The notes: generated from the letters alone by a model not told the origin. Positions 53,959 through 63,604 are shown, counted from the stretch's first letter. The stretch: DNA of 64,000 nt from Candidatus Nanosynbacter sp. HMT-352 (GCF_022819385.1 NZ_CP089290.1:558001-622000), one strand, 5' to 3'. Numbers and translations: made by a program.

Positions 53959-54628
53959 TGAAACCTCGCGATCGATAATATTGTTTCATCACTTCTGGCA
54001 TTTCTGGCTCTGGAATATCGGCTGGCTTTTCAATAGCCATCACCACGAACTTAAGTGGAGAATTTGCAGGAATTTTATCACCCTGAGCTTTGTCTCCGTA
54101 AGCCTTGTTGGCTGGAATTGTTAATTCACGCACGCCGCCAATTTTCATACCAATTAAACCCTCTTTCCAGCCTTGAATGACTGCAGTATTTGCCGGGCCA
54201 TCCATATTGAGAGGAGCTTTCAATTTGCCGTCAGCAATTGATTGATCGAAAATCTCACCCTTAGCGTTCCAGCCAATGTAATAAACAGCCAACTTGGTGT
54301 CGTCCTTAACTTCAGCACCTTCGCCTTCAACCAAATCTTCCTTAATAAGCTCTTTCACGTCACCAGCTTCAAACGCGCCAACTCGTGAGCTAAACTCAGA
54401 AAACTTGCCGTAATATTTTTGACTCAATTCATTAGTCCGAGCCTCTACTTTCTTTTTCCGTTCGTCAGTAGCCTTGGTATATTCATCCTGAGCTTTCTTA
54501 AACGCGGCTTGGTCTTTGGCTTCATTTCCAGGCGCCACCATCATAGCGACAAATCCGCCAACGGTACCCAAAAACATCATGCCGGCAATAACCCAAATAC
54601 CTATTCTCTGGCCTTTTGTAGTTGCCAT
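53951..54628 (-). CDS. Membrane-anchored FKBP-type peptidyl-prolyl isomerase
   Basis: A 225-aa protein with N-terminal anchor (IGIWVIAGMMFLGTVGGFVAMMVA), a helical charged stretch (residues 35-85), and an FKBP domain (VYYIGWNAKGEIFDQSI, GWKEGLIGMKIGGVRELTIPANKAYGD). It would assist folding of exported proteins outside the membrane. Charged helix before the domain may space it from the membrane. Good ribosome site (AGGAGG). Confidence 0.9.
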   Translation of the reverse strand: MATTKGQRIGIWVIAGMMFLGTVGGFVAMMVAPGNEAKDQAAFKKAQDEYTKATDERKKKVEARTNELSQKYYGKFSEFSSRVGAFEAGDVKELIKEDLVEGEGAEVKDDTKLAVYYIGWNAKGEIFDQSIADGKLKAPLNMDGPANTAVIQGWKEGLIGMKIGGVRELTIPANKAYGDKAQGDKIPANSPLKFVVMAIEKPADIPEPEMPEVMKQYYRSRGFNV

Positions 54629-54686
54629 ATTCCTCCTTTATTTACCTTTCAATTATAGCAATTTTTATCAAGCGCAACAAATCACG

Positions 54687-57200
54687 TTAAACCTGAGCGG
54701 CGTCGAATTCTTCCGCAGCCATCGCGGCAATCTCCTCAATAATCGGCGCAATGTCTTTATCTTCCAGCGTCCGCTCGGCGCTCGTAAATTTTACATTCAA
54801 AGTTACAGTTTTTGTCGAATCGTCATTTTTTGGCTGATATATCGCAATCGGCGTTATGCTAATTTGTAACTCACCGTGTTTTTTCGCAACTTCTTCAGCG
54901 CAAGCATAAACCTTCGCATAATCAACATTCGAATCCATTTTCAATGAAATATCTCTGGCAGTCGACGGAAAACGACTTAACGGCTGGTAATTATAGCCCT
55001 GATTTTTACTCAGATTTTTCTGCAATTTTTCAATATCAATAGAAAACGCCGCGGTGTAATCTGGCAATTTGAAGTTACGTCGAGCAGACAAAGCCAGCTC
55101 GCCAACAATTCCCAAATTGTCGCCATTATTCGCCACAATCCAAGCACTGCGTTTCGCATCGAATGGCGCCGGAACGTCGCTGTCAGATTCCGCAATCTTC
55201 ACAAAATCAACCTCAACACTCAAATCTTTCATCAGCCTTTCAGCATTTTTTCTCACCTTGTAAAACGGCGCGCCAGTTTGAGGTTTTTTATTCGCATAAA
55301 CTCCGTCAATGAAAGTCTTTTCAATCGGCAAATTCTCATCGTTAAATCCTAATTTCTTATCGTGAATTTTGCCAATTTCAAACAACATAAATTCGTCATG
55401 TCCAGATTTTATATTGGCATGAACTTTATCCAGCAAACTAGGCAAAATGCTAATTCGGTAATATTGCAAGTCTGGACTAAGCGCGTTACTCAAGCGATAC
55501 GCACGGCTCGGATCTTGGTCGGAATTTTTCAAAACTCGCTCATGGACAAAGCTATACGTCAAAACTTCGTTCGCCCCAGCTCGCGACAAACTTCGGCGAA
55601 TTCTCTGCTTCAATTCACGACGCTCATTCTTCGAAGCAGGCTTGATGCTTCGCTCTGGCAAATGACGCGGCAATCTATCAAAGCCATATAATCGCCCAAC
55701 TTCCTCAACAACATCCTCAGGAAGCTCAATATCTGTTCGCCAAAATGGACTGTAAACCATCACGCCAGCTTCGCCATATTTATTACCATCGTCAACGATA
55801 AATTCAACATTCTTTAGTAGTGTCTCAATCTCATTCTCGGCAAAATCAACACCCAGACGTTCTTCGACAAACCTTTTAGGAATCAACAATCCACCGTGCC
55901 AGTGCTTGCCATCGACCAACACTTGTCGCAATGAAGAATGATTCTTAAATAGTATAGGGCTAGCTTGCTCACCACCAACCATACCAATTAACCATTTTAA
56001 GACAGGGTCAATTTGTGCTGGCGATTGCCCCTTGTTAAACCTGGTCAGGGCGTCAGTGAAAATTCCGTGGCGCATAGCCGTACGTCGCAGTGCGTACATA
56101 TCAAAATTGGCACATTCAAGGACAATATTCTTCGTTTCAGCCGAAACTTCCGTATTAACGCCGCCCATAATTCCCGCTAACCCAATCACACCTTCGCCGT
56201 CAGCGATCACAATATCGTCAACCGTCAATTCATATTCCTTGCCGTTAAGCAAACCAACTTTTTCGCCATCGTGCGCCATTCGCACGCCAAGTTTATGCCC
56301 GCGCAACTTGTCGTAATCATAAGCGTGAGTCGGCTGCGCCGTCATAAACATCACGTAGTTTGTCGCGTCAACGATGTTATTGATAGGCTTTCCGCCCATT
56401 GCGACTAATTGACATTGCAGCCACAACGGGCTTGAATGGATATCTACATTTTTTATAGCAATCACAGAGAATGCGGGCGCAAGCCCATTGGCTTCATTAA
56501 ACACTTCAAGCTCTAAACCATCGCTATCTGCGAATTCTTGAATAGCATTATACCAGTCAGGACTATTAAACTGCTGATGAAAAATGCCAGCAATTTCACG
56601 CGCCACACCGAGTTGCCCAAAACAATCCGGCCTGTGCGTAAACATCTTATTCTCAATTTCCAGCACGTAATCGTCCAGCCCAAACACTTCCGCAAAACTT
56701 GCGCCAGCCTGAAGCGTGACGCCCGCCGGAATATCACACTCATTAATCTCGATAATTCCCTCGTGATCCGTACCAATCGCCAGCTCATCAGCCGCCGCCA
56801 GCATACCCTGGCTTAAGATTCCACGCAGCGGCCGCGCATCCAGCACGAACGGCTCAGCGTCATCAAAACTCGCTGGGACGGTGCTTTTTGGTGGCAACCA
56901 AATTGCCCACATATCAGCATGAACATTCGGCGCACCGCAAACCACTTGCACGTAACCATTGTCATCCCTTGGGACGTCCGCTACGCCACCATCGTCAATT
57001 TTAGTCACACTCAAACGATCCGCATTCGGATGCTTTTCGCACTCAACAACTCGCACAATGCGCGCGCCACCATATTTGGCTTTCAGGTCAATCACTTCCT
57101 CGACACCACCAAGCTGCTGATTGACACGCGACACTAGCTCATCAACTGGCGGCAACTCAAAATTAATCAATTGTTTTATAAGATTTAAGCTAACTTTCAT
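54687..57200 (-). CDS. pheT: Phenylalanyl-tRNA synthetase beta subunit
   Basis: An 837-aa PheT with N-terminal EMAP-type tRNA-binding domain (ARIVRVVECEKHPNADRLSVTKID), B3/B4 editing domain, B5, the catalytic-like core (VEEVGRLYGFDRLPRHLPE) and a C-terminal anticodon-binding FDX-ACB domain (YQPLSRFPSTARDISLKMD). It pairs with PheS, which is not next to it here; alpha must be elsewhere. TATAAT is 9 nt before the ATG. A diverged copy of its first codons lies at 63917. Confidence 0.95.
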   Translation of the reverse strand: MKVSLNLIKQLINFELPPVDELVSRVNQQLGGVEEVIDLKAKYGGARIVRVVECEKHPNADRLSVTKIDDGGVADVPRDDNGYVQVVCGAPNVHADMWAIWLPPKSTVPASFDDAEPFVLDARPLRGILSQGMLAAADELAIGTDHEGIIEINECDIPAGVTLQAGASFAEVFGLDDYVLEIENKMFTHRPDCFGQLGVAREIAGIFHQQFNSPDWYNAIQEFADSDGLELEVFNEANGLAPAFSVIAIKNVDIHSSPLWLQCQLVAMGGKPINNIVDATNYVMFMTAQPTHAYDYDKLRGHKLGVRMAHDGEKVGLLNGKEYELTVDDIVIADGEGVIGLAGIMGGVNTEVSAETKNIVLECANFDMYALRRTAMRHGIFTDALTRFNKGQSPAQIDPVLKWLIGMVGGEQASPILFKNHSSLRQVLVDGKHWHGGLLIPKRFVEERLGVDFAENEIETLLKNVEFIVDDGNKYGEAGVMVYSPFWRTDIELPEDVVEEVGRLYGFDRLPRHLPERSIKPASKNERRELKQRIRRSLSRAGANEVLTYSFVHERVLKNSDQDPSRAYRLSNALSPDLQYYRISILPSLLDKVHANIKSGHDEFMLFEIGKIHDKKLGFNDENLPIEKTFIDGVYANKKPQTGAPFYKVRKNAERLMKDLSVEVDFVKIAESDSDVPAPFDAKRSAWIVANNGDNLGIVGELALSARRNFKLPDYTAAFSIDIEKLQKNLSKNQGYNYQPLSRFPSTARDISLKMDSNVDYAKVYACAEEVAKKHGELQISITPIAIYQPKNDDSTKTVTLNVKFTSAERTLEDKDIAPIIEEIAAMAAEEFDAAQV

Positions 57201-57211
57201 ACTGATATAAT
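57176..57211. repeat. Direct repeat copy A (pheT start and promoter)
   Basis: The 36 bp covering the first codons and -10 box of pheT match 63917-63952 in 32 positions, in the same orientation. In copy A the minus strand serves pheT; the + strand TATAAT here leads to no ATG. Confidence 0.7.
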
Positions 57212-57240
57212 TATATCATTTTACTGGCAAGTAATCGACC

Positions 57241-57360
57241 TTAGAAAACTATAAATAACCAAGGTAAATTGCTCCAGGGCAAAATACAACCGTCCTTGAA
57301 CAAACGGGAGATAATTCCCAAGGGCACCTTCTCTTCGCACTCGGAGAGGGGTCATTTCTT
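57241..57360 (+). ncRNA. Structured spacer, possible small RNA
   Basis: AAGGT...ACCTT (about 57261 and 57323) enclose GTCCTTG/CAAGGGC with an inner GGGA/TCCC hairpin (about 57292-57322). They are followed by CCTTCTC/GAGAGGGG (about 57326-57349) and a T-rich tail. TATAAA at 57250 could start it. No coding frame is evident. No T-box sequence was found, so it is not a standard tRNA-sensing leader of pheT. Confidence 0.4.
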
Positions 57361-57376
57361 GAATTATAATATAACT

Positions 57377-57551
57377 ATGAACTACGATATATATCTAGAA
57401 CTACAAACTCGTCTAGAATGGTTTTATGATTTTCACCCAGAGTTTTTTAATGATATTTCGCTCGAGCAGAAGAAGCTACTGCAGGATACGTTCCTGTACG
57501 ATGCGCCCGACGAACACTATCCGAAGTCATTGCAGGATTTTTATGATAAAA
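57377..57551 (+). pseudogene. 5' half of a host gene split by the Tn916-family element
   Basis: A leaderless gene (TATAAT 6 nt before the ATG) codes for 58 host residues up to DFYDK, then runs into element DNA and stops at 57595 after the tet(M) promoter. The protein is acidic and helical (LELQTRLEWFYDFHPEF). It rejoins in frame with 63775-63887 to give a 91-aa protein. Unknown family. Confidence 0.75.
57540..57551. repeat. 12-bp junction repeat, left copy
   Basis: TTTATGATAAAA occurs here and at 63775-63786, once at each edge of the element. In the rejoined host gene the site would read T5-ATGAT-A5, the T-rich/A-rich target style of Tn916. Confidence 0.7.
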
Positions 57552-57562
57552 TTGGAGATTCC

Positions 57563-57591
57563 TTTACAAATATGCTCTTACGTGCTATTAT
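57563..57591 (+). promoter_or_regulatory. tet(M) promoter
   Basis: TTTACA (57563-57568), 17 bp, TATTAT (57586-57591), the known tet(M) upstream promoter region. It begins only about 12 bp inside the element. Confidence 0.85.
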
Positions 57592-57629
57592 TTAAGTGAC
57601 TATTTAAAAGGAGTTAATAAATATGCGGC

Positions 57630-57731
57630 AAGGTATTCTTAAATAAACTGTCAATTTGATAGCGGGAACAAATAATTAGATGTCCTTTTTTAGGAGGGCT
57701 TAGTTTTTTGTACCCAGTTTAAGAATACCTT
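57630..57731 (+). promoter_or_regulatory. tet(M) upstream leader with long inverted repeat
   Basis: AAGGTATTCTTAAATAAACTG (57630-57650) pairs with CAGTTTAAGAATACCTT (57715-57731). Between them GTCCT/AGGAGGGC and TTAGTTTTTT form a terminator-like element. It is part of the conserved tet(M) attenuation leader. Confidence 0.75.
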
Positions 57732-57767
57732 TATCATGTGATTCTAAAGTATCCAGAGAATATCTGT

Positions 57768-57854
57768 ATGCTTTGTATACCTATGGTTATGCATAAAAAT
57801 CCCAGTGATAAAAGTATTTATCACTGGGATTTTTATGCCCTTTTGGGTTTTTGA
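57768..57854 (+). CDS. tet(M) leader peptide (Tn916 orf12)
   Basis: A 28-aa peptide (begins MLCIPMVMHKNPSDKS) whose coding region contains the attenuator hairpin. In the established model, stalled or slowed ribosomes on this leader under tetracycline alter folding and let polymerase continue into tet(M). Length and sequence match the known leader. Confidence 0.85.
   Translation: MLCIPMVMHKNPSDKSIYHWDFYALLGF
57795..57834 (+). terminator. tet(M) attenuator
   Basis: An 18-bp perfect stem (AAAAATCCCAGTGATAAA and its complement) with AGTA loop, its right arm ending in five Ts, inside the leader peptide gene. Confidence 0.9.
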
Positions 57855-57869
57855 ATGGAGGAAAATCAC

Positions 57870-59789
57870 ATGAAAATTATTAATATTGGAGTTTTAGCTC
57901 ATGTTGATGCAGGAAAAACTACCTTAACAGAAAGCTTATTATATAACAGTGGAGCGATTACAGAATTAGGAAGCGTGGACAAAGGTACAACGAGGACGGA
58001 TAATACGCTTTTAGAACGTCAGAGAGGAATTACAATTCAGACAGGAATAACCTCTTTTCAGTGGGAAAATACGAAGGTGAACATCATAGACACGCCAGGA
58101 CATATGGATTTCTTAGCAGAAGTATATCGTTCATTATCAGTTTTAGATGGGGCAATTCTACTGATTTCTGCAAAAGATGGCGTACAAGCACAAACTCGTA
58201 TATTATTTCATGCACTTAGGAAAATGGGGATTCCCACAATCTTTTTTATCAATAAGATTGACCAAAATGGAATTGATTTATCAACGGTTTATCAGGATAT
58301 TAAAGAGAAACTTTCTGCCGAAATTGTAATCAAACAGAAGGTAGAACTGTATCCTAATATGTGTGTGACGAACTTTACCGAATCTGAACAATGGGATACG
58401 GTAATAGAGGGAAACGATGACCTTTTAGAGAAATATATGTCCGGTAAATCATTAGAAGCATTGGAACTCGAACAAGAGGAAAGCATAAGATTTCATAATT
58501 GTTCCCTGTTCCCTGTTTATCACGGAAGTGCAAAAAACAATATAGGGATTGATAACCTTATAGAAGTGATTACGAATAAATTTTATTCATCAACACATCG
58601 AGGTCCGTCTGAACTTTGCGGAAATGTTTTCAAAATTGAATATACAAAAAAAAGACAACGTCTTGCATATATACGCCTTTATAGTGGAGTACTACATTTA
58701 CGAGATTCGGTTAGAGTATCAGAAAAAGAAAAAATAAAAGTTACAGAAATGTATACTTCAATAAATGGTGAATTATGTAAGATTGATAGAGCTTATTCTG
58801 GAGAAATTGTTATTTTGCAAAATGAGTTTTTGAAGTTAAATAGTGTTCTTGGAGATACAAAACTATTGCCACAGAGAAAAAAGATTGAAAATCCGCACCC
58901 TCTACTACAAACAACTGTTGAACCGAGTAAACCTGAACAGAGAGAAATGTTGCTTGATGCCCTTTTGGAAATCTCAGATAGTGATCCGCTTCTACGATAT
59001 TACGTGGATTCTACGACACATGAAATTATACTTTCTTTCTTAGGGAAAGTACAAATGGAAGTGATTAGTGCACTGTTGCAAGAAAAGTATCATGTGGAGA
59101 TAGAACTAAAAGAGCCTACAGTCATTTATATGGAGAGACCGTTAAAAAATGCAGAATATACCATTCACATCGAAGTGCCGCCAAATCCTTTCTGGGCTTC
59201 CATTGGTTTATCTGTATCACCGCTTCCGTTGGGAAGTGGAATGCAGTATGAGAGCTCGGTTTCTCTTGGATACTTAAATCAATCATTTCAAAATGCAGTT
59301 ATGGAAGGGATACGCTATGGTTGCGAACAAGGATTATATGGTTGGAATGTGACGGATTGTAAAATCTGTTTTAAGTATGGCTTATACTATAGCCCTGTTA
59401 GTACCCCAGCAGATTTTCGGATGCTTGCTCCTATTGTATTGGAACAAGTCTTAAAAAAAGCTGGAACAGAATTGTTAGAGCCATATCTTAGTTTTAAAAT
59501 TTATGCGCCACAGGAATATCTTTCACGAGCATACAACGATGCTCCTAAATATTGTGCGAACATCGTAGACACTCAATTGAAAAATAATGAGGTCATTCTT
59601 AGTGGAGAAATCCCTGCTCGGTGTATTCAAGAATATCGTAGTGATTTAACTTTCTTTACAAATGGACGTAGTGTTTGTTTAACAGAGTTAAAAGGGTACC
59701 ATGTTACTACCGGTGAACCTGTTTGCCAGCCCCGTCGTCCAAATAGTCGGATAGATAAAGTACGATATATGTTCAATAAAATAACTTAG
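57870..59789 (+). CDS. tet(M): Tetracycline resistance ribosomal protection protein Tet(M)
   Basis: A 639-aa translational GTPase of the EF-G fold that removes tetracycline from the ribosome. The G domain has AHVDAGKTT (G1), RGITIQT (G2), DTPGHMD (G3) and NKID (G4); domains III-V follow to the end RYMFNKIT. Sequence recall places it very close to the Tn916 allele. The ATG at 57870 follows GGAGG by 8 nt; an in-frame ATG at 57855 overlaps that site. Codon use is AT-rich and unlike the host genes upstream. Confidence 0.97.
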   Translation: MKIINIGVLAHVDAGKTTLTESLLYNSGAITELGSVDKGTTRTDNTLLERQRGITIQTGITSFQWENTKVNIIDTPGHMDFLAEVYRSLSVLDGAILLISAKDGVQAQTRILFHALRKMGIPTIFFINKIDQNGIDLSTVYQDIKEKLSAEIVIKQKVELYPNMCVTNFTESEQWDTVIEGNDDLLEKYMSGKSLEALELEQEESIRFHNCSLFPVYHGSAKNNIGIDNLIEVITNKFYSSTHRGPSELCGNVFKIEYTKKRQRLAYIRLYSGVLHLRDSVRVSEKEKIKVTEMYTSINGELCKIDRAYSGEIVILQNEFLKLNSVLGDTKLLPQRKKIENPHPLLQTTVEPSKPEQREMLLDALLEISDSDPLLRYYVDSTTHEIILSFLGKVQMEVISALLQEKYHVEIELKEPTVIYMERPLKNAEYTIHIEVPPNPFWASIGLSVSPLPLGSGMQYESSVSLGYLNQSFQNAVMEGIRYGCEQGLYGWNVTDCKICFKYGLYYSPVSTPADFRMLAPIVLEQVLKKAGTELLEPYLSFKIYAPQEYLSRAYNDAPKYCANIVDTQLKNNEVILSGEIPARCIQEYRSDLTFFTNGRSVCLTELKGYHVTTGEPVCQPRRPNSRIDKVRYMFNKIT

Positions 59790-59886
59790 TGTATTTTATG
59801 TTGTTATATAAATATGGTTTCTTGTTAAATAAGATGAAATATTTTTTAATAAAGATTTGAATTAAAGTGTAAAGGAGGAGATAGTT

Positions 59887-60075
59887 ATTATAAACTACAA
59901 GTGGATATTGTGTCCTGTATGTGGAAATAAAACACGATTAAAGATAAGGGAAGATACTGAATTAAAAAAATTCCCCCTCTATTGTCCGAAATGCAGACAA
60001 GAAAATTTAATTGAAATAAAGCAGTTCAAAGTAACTGTGATTACAGAGCCAGACGCAAAGACGCAGAGCCGATAA
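59887..60075 (+). CDS. Tn916 orf6, Cys-rich KTR-domain protein
   Basis: A 62-aa zinc-ribbon-like protein with CPVCGNKTRLKIR and CPKC. The likely start is an unusual ATT at 59887, 8 nt after AGGAGG; no ATG, GTG or TTG is available at the right distance. The function is unknown. It follows tet(M) and ends in a strong terminator. Confidence 0.7.
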   Translation: MINYKWILCPVCGNKTRLKIREDTELKKFPLYCPKCRQENLIEIKQFKVTVITEPDAKTQSR

Positions 60076-60112
60076 AATGAGATTAATACAATCTCATTTT
60101 ATCGGCTCTTTC
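60065..60112. terminator. Terminator between tet(M)/orf6 and orf9
   Basis: A perfect 20-bp stem, AGAGCCGATAAAATGAGATT and its complement, with a 5-nt loop and Ts on both sides. It can end both tet(M)-orf6 and, from the other side, orf9. Confidence 0.85.
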
Positions 60113-60134
60113 CGTTATGTATGGATTCTTTTAA

Positions 60135-60488
60135 TTAGTCTTCGATGTTTCTTGCTTCGTTGATACCGCTGGCTAAAGATTCCATTAAGGATAGTTCTTT
60201 GTCTGTAAAGCTATCCATGTATTTCTCTATCTGTAATCGTCGGGTGCTTTTTACCAAGTTATTAGCAGGTAAGAAAAATTCATCAACGGAAACATGAAGT
60301 AACGATACAAGGTCATAAAGAACTTGTATGCTGGGGTGTTGCCCTTTATTTTCAATATTAGTTAAGTACCGTGGGTCAATTTCAATCAATGCTCCCACTT
60401 GTTCACGAGTTAAACCTCGTTTCAATCGAGCTTCTTTAATGGCTAAACCAAAGGCTCTAAAATCATATTTATCTTCTTTTTTACGCAT
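60135..60488 (-). CDS. Tn916 Orf9, XRE-family repressor
   Basis: A 117-aa helix-turn-helix protein ([33 protein letters not shown]). In Tn916 Orf9 represses transcription of orf7-orf8, which in turn drive excision genes. It is transcribed against the other element genes. Intact. Confidence 0.9.
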   Translation of the reverse strand: MRKKEDKYDFRAFGLAIKEARLKRGLTREQVGALIEIDPRYLTNIENKGQHPSIQVLYDLVSLLHVSVDEFFLPANNLVKSTRRLQIEKYMDSFTDKELSLMESLASGINEARNIED

Positions 60489-60529
60489 AGTAGACCACCT
60501 CTATACATTTTATTGTTCCTACTGAATTA

Positions 60530-60991
60530 AAAACAGGTATAGAAAAACGTGTTATATGGTTTATAGGTTTATATTTAATAAAAAGCACTACTAAACGCCA
60601 ATAAAAAAACCGTTATATGGTAGTGCTATTTACGCTGTTAAAATATTGTATATTACTTCCAAATGGCGGTTTGTTGGAGGTCAACGTCGCCATGAAGTAC
60701 ATCATATACAATAAATTTCCTTACATTGGGTTCTTGTCAAAAAAAGTCGTCTATCTGCAATAGATAAGTACGTCCACCAATGTGGTTTTATAAATCATAT
60801 AGATAGAATAACAGAAGCATGTAAACAGAGAAATAAATCTGTTTATATGCTTTTTTGGCTATTCAGAACTTTTTTACAAAGTTTATTTATCAGTAATGCA
60901 ACAAATCCCCCTTTCACATTGGGACTAAGAGTGAAAGGAGATAAACGAGCAAGGCTCACTTCCTTTCCTAGACAGAAAGGGGGTGAGAAAC
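60530..60991. other. Regulatory spacer between orf9 and orf7
   Basis: No gene. Two inverted repeats are visible: AGCACTAC/GTAGTGCT (about 60583-60627) and GCATGTAAACAGA/TCTGTTTATATGC (about 60818-60851). It holds the divergent promoters of orf9 and orf7 in Tn916. Confidence 0.6.
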
Positions 60992-61414
60992 ATGAAACCA
61001 TCTTCTTTTCAGACCACAATAGAAAATCAGTTTGACTATATCTGTAAACGTGCTATGGAAGACGAGCGAAAGAATTATATGCTTTATCTTTCAAGGATTG
61101 CAAAGCGTGAGGTGTCCTTTTCGGATGTTGGCGATTATCTTGTTAGCCAGTTTGCGACAACAGATAACTATTCAACTGACTTTCAGATTTTTACACTCAA
61201 TGGGTTATCAGTAGGCGTTGAAAATGATTTGTTGAGTGAAGCATTACGTGAGTTGCCAGACAAGAAACGTGAAATTCTACTGCTGTTTTACTTTATGGAC
61301 ATGAGCGATTCAGAAATTGCAGACCTGTTGAAATTGAACCGTTCTACTGTCTATCGGCATAGAACCAGTGGACTAGCCTTAATTAAAAAGTTTATGGAGG
61401 AATTTGAAGAATGA
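60992..61414 (+). CDS. Tn916 Orf7, sigma-factor-like regulator
   Basis: A 140-aa protein with C-terminal sigma-70 region 4-like helix-turn-helix (ALRELPDKKREILLLFYFM, SDSEIADLLKLNRSTVYRHR). It positively regulates the excision and transfer genes in Tn916. The ATG at 60992 follows AAAGGGGGTGAG. It overlaps orf8 by 4 nt. Confidence 0.9.
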   Translation: MKPSSFQTTIENQFDYICKRAMEDERKNYMLYLSRIAKREVSFSDVGDYLVSQFATTDNYSTDFQIFTLNGLSVGVENDLLSEALRELPDKKREILLLFYFMDMSDSEIADLLKLNRSTVYRHRTSGLALIKKFMEEFEE

Positions 61415-61641
61415 AAACACAATATCCTATGATTCCCTTTCCTCTCATTGTAAAGGCAACAGATGGCGATACCGAAGCGATTAACCAGATTCTACATCAT
61501 TACAGAGGGTACATAACGAAGCGTTCCCTACGACTTATGAAAGATGAATATGGCAATCAAAGTATGGTCGTTGATGAAGTCTTACGTGGAAGAATGGAAA
61601 CCAGACTGATTACAAAGATTTTGTCATTTGAAATTAAGTAA
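61411..61641 (+). CDS. Tn916 Orf8, helix-turn-helix protein
   Basis: A 76-aa regulator-like protein (FPLIVKATDGDTEAINQILHHY), a partner of Orf7 in the Tn916 circuit. Start overlaps the orf7 stop (ATGA). Confidence 0.88.
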   Translation: MKTQYPMIPFPLIVKATDGDTEAINQILHHYRGYITKRSLRLMKDEYGNQSMVVDEVLRGRMETRLITKILSFEIK

Positions 61642-61866
61642 TATCCTCTCTCCTTTCGTGGAAGCGTGCTAAACCATTCCACGCTTCCCGAACAGGGAGG
61701 TTTGTTATTCCACCAAAGCATATTGAGCTTTCAATGTGTTTTGATAGGCTAACGAGCCATTGTTCTTTGAAAACTGAATAAAAGTAATCGAATACGTTTC
61801 GATAAGAAAAGAGCCAACGGAACTAACCGCCATGACCTATCTTATAAAGATAGCGAGCGATTCATG

Positions 61867-62118
61867 TTAGTGATCCGAGAAGCAATCTTTAGCAGGATTG
61901 CCTGCAACGACATTCTTATCGTGATAATGATACTCCCATACAGTCAATAGTCCGAGCGTGATAAAACCGTCGCAGGCAATGAGTATGGCTACATGAGAAC
62001 CATGCAGGGGTGGAACTCCCGTGAGCTTTGCTAAAGCTGTTCGATTGCTGGTAAAACAACTTTTATGAAATCCAAATAAGTGATTTGGAAAGGAGGATTT
62101 TATGAAGCAGACTGACAT
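61867..62118 (-). CDS. Tn916 orf10 frame, doubtful gene
   Basis: An 83-aa frame antisense to the xis upstream region that is annotated as orf10 in Tn916. No ribosome site is evident on this strand and it overlaps the first 17 bases of xis. Possibly not translated. Confidence 0.3.
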
Positions 62119-62305
62119 TCCTATTTGGGAACGTTATACCCTAACCATTGAAGAAGCGTCAAAATATTTTCGTATTGGCGAAAACAAGCTACGACGCTTG
62201 GCAGAGGAAAATAAAAATGCAAATTGGCTGATTATGAATGGCAATCGTATTCAGATTAAACGAAAACAATTTGAAAAAATTATAGATACATTGGACGCAA
62301 TCTAG
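62102..62305 (+). CDS. xis: Excisionase Xis-Tn916
   Basis: A 67-aa winged-helix excisionase ([27 protein letters not shown]). It bends DNA at the element ends to promote excision by Int. AAAGGAGG site 5 nt before the ATG. Intact. Confidence 0.93.
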
Positions 62306-62386
62306 CGTCGCCAAAGGGTCTTGTATATGATAAAATAGTATTAAGTCGTATCAAGGCTCTTTCCATAAAGGAAAGGAGCAAATGCC

Positions 62387-63604
62387 ATGTCAGAAAAAAG
62401 ACGTGACAATAAAGGTCGAATCTTAAAGACTGGAGAGAGCCAACGAAAAGACGGAAGATACTTATACAAATATATAGATTCATTTGGAGAACCGCAATTT
62501 GTTTACTCGTGGAAACTTGTGGCTACAGACCGAGTACCAGCAGGAAAGCGTGATTGTATCTCACTTAGAGAGAAAATCGCAGAGTTACAGAAAGACATTC
62601 ATGATGGTATTGATGTTGTAGGAAAGAAAATGACACTCTGCCAGCTTTACGCAAAACAGAACGCTCAAAGACCAAAGGTTAGAAAAAACACTGAAACTGG
62701 ACGCAAATATCTTATGGATATTTTGAAGAAAGACAAGTTAGGTGTAAGAAGTATTGACAGTATTAAGCCATCAGACGCTAAAGAATGGGCTATTAGAATG
62801 AGTGAAAATGGTTATGCTTATCAAACCATCAATAACTACAAACGTTCTTTAAAGGCTTCATTCTATATTGCTATACAAGATGATTGTGTTCGGAAGAATC
62901 CATTTGACTTTCAACTGAAAGCAGTTCTTGATGATGATACTGTCCCTAAGACCGTACTAACAGAAGAACAGGAAGAAAAACTGTTAGCCTTTGCAAAAGC
63001 TGATAAAACCTACAGCAAAAATTATGATGAAATTCTGATACTCTTAAAAACAGGTCTTCGTATTTCAGAGTTTGGTGGTTTGACACTTCCAGATTTAGAT
63101 TTTGAGAATCGTCTTGTCAATATAGACCATCAGCTATTGAGAGATACTGAAATTGGGTACTACATTGAAACACCAAAGACCAAAAGTGGCGAACGTCAAG
63201 TTCCTATGGTTGAAGAAGCCTATCAAGCATTTAAGCGAGTGTTAGCGAATCGAAAGAATGATAAGCGTGTTGAGATTGATGGATATAGTGATTTCCTCTT
63301 TCTTAATAGAAAGAACTATCCAAAAGTGGCAAGTGATTACAACGGCATGATGAAAGGTCTTGTTAAGAAATACAATAAGTATAACGAGGATAAATTGCCA
63401 CACATCACTCCACATAGTTTGCGACATACATTCTGTACCAACTATGCAAATGCAGGAATGAATCCAAAGGCATTACAGTACATTATGGGACATGCTAATA
63501 TAGCCATGACGCTGAACTATTACGCACATGCAACATTCGATTCTGCAATGGCAGAAATGAAACGCTTGAATAAAGAGAAGCAACAGGAGCGTCTTGTTGC
63601 TTAG
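62387..63604 (+). CDS. int: Tyrosine integrase Int-Tn916
   Basis: A 405-aa tyrosine recombinase that inserts and excises the element. It has an N-terminal arm-binding domain (SEKRRDNKGRILKTGESQRK), a core-binding domain, and the catalytic Arg in TGLRISEFGGL, HSLRHTF (His, Arg), GHANI and the nucleophile Tyr in LNYYAHATF. Full length and apparently active, which is unusual next to a missing left end. Confidence 0.95.
   Translation: MSEKRRDNKGRILKTGESQRKDGRYLYKYIDSFGEPQFVYSWKLVATDRVPAGKRDCISLREKIAELQKDIHDGIDVVGKKMTLCQLYAKQNAQRPKVRKNTETGRKYLMDILKKDKLGVRSIDSIKPSDAKEWAIRMSENGYAYQTINNYKRSLKASFYIAIQDDCVRKNPFDFQLKAVLDDDTVPKTVLTEEQEEKLLAFAKADKTYSKNYDEILILLKTGLRISEFGGLTLPDLDFENRLVNIDHQLLRDTEIGYYIETPKTKSGERQVPMVEEAYQAFKRVLANRKNDKRVEIDGYSDFLFLNRKNYPKVASDYNGMMKGLVKKYNKYNEDKLPHITPHSLRHTFCTNYANAGMNPKALQYIMGHANIAMTLNYYAHATFDSAMAEMKRLNKEKQQERLVA

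Noticed and set aside
57200-57370. Possible T-box leader for pheT
   Set aside because: No T-box consensus (GGGUGG-type) or specifier hairpin was found on the pheT strand, and TATAAT 9 nt before the ATG leaves no leader.
62280-62483. 67-aa frame antisense to the start of int
   Set aside because: Shadow frame in a well-known element region with no annotated gene on this strand.
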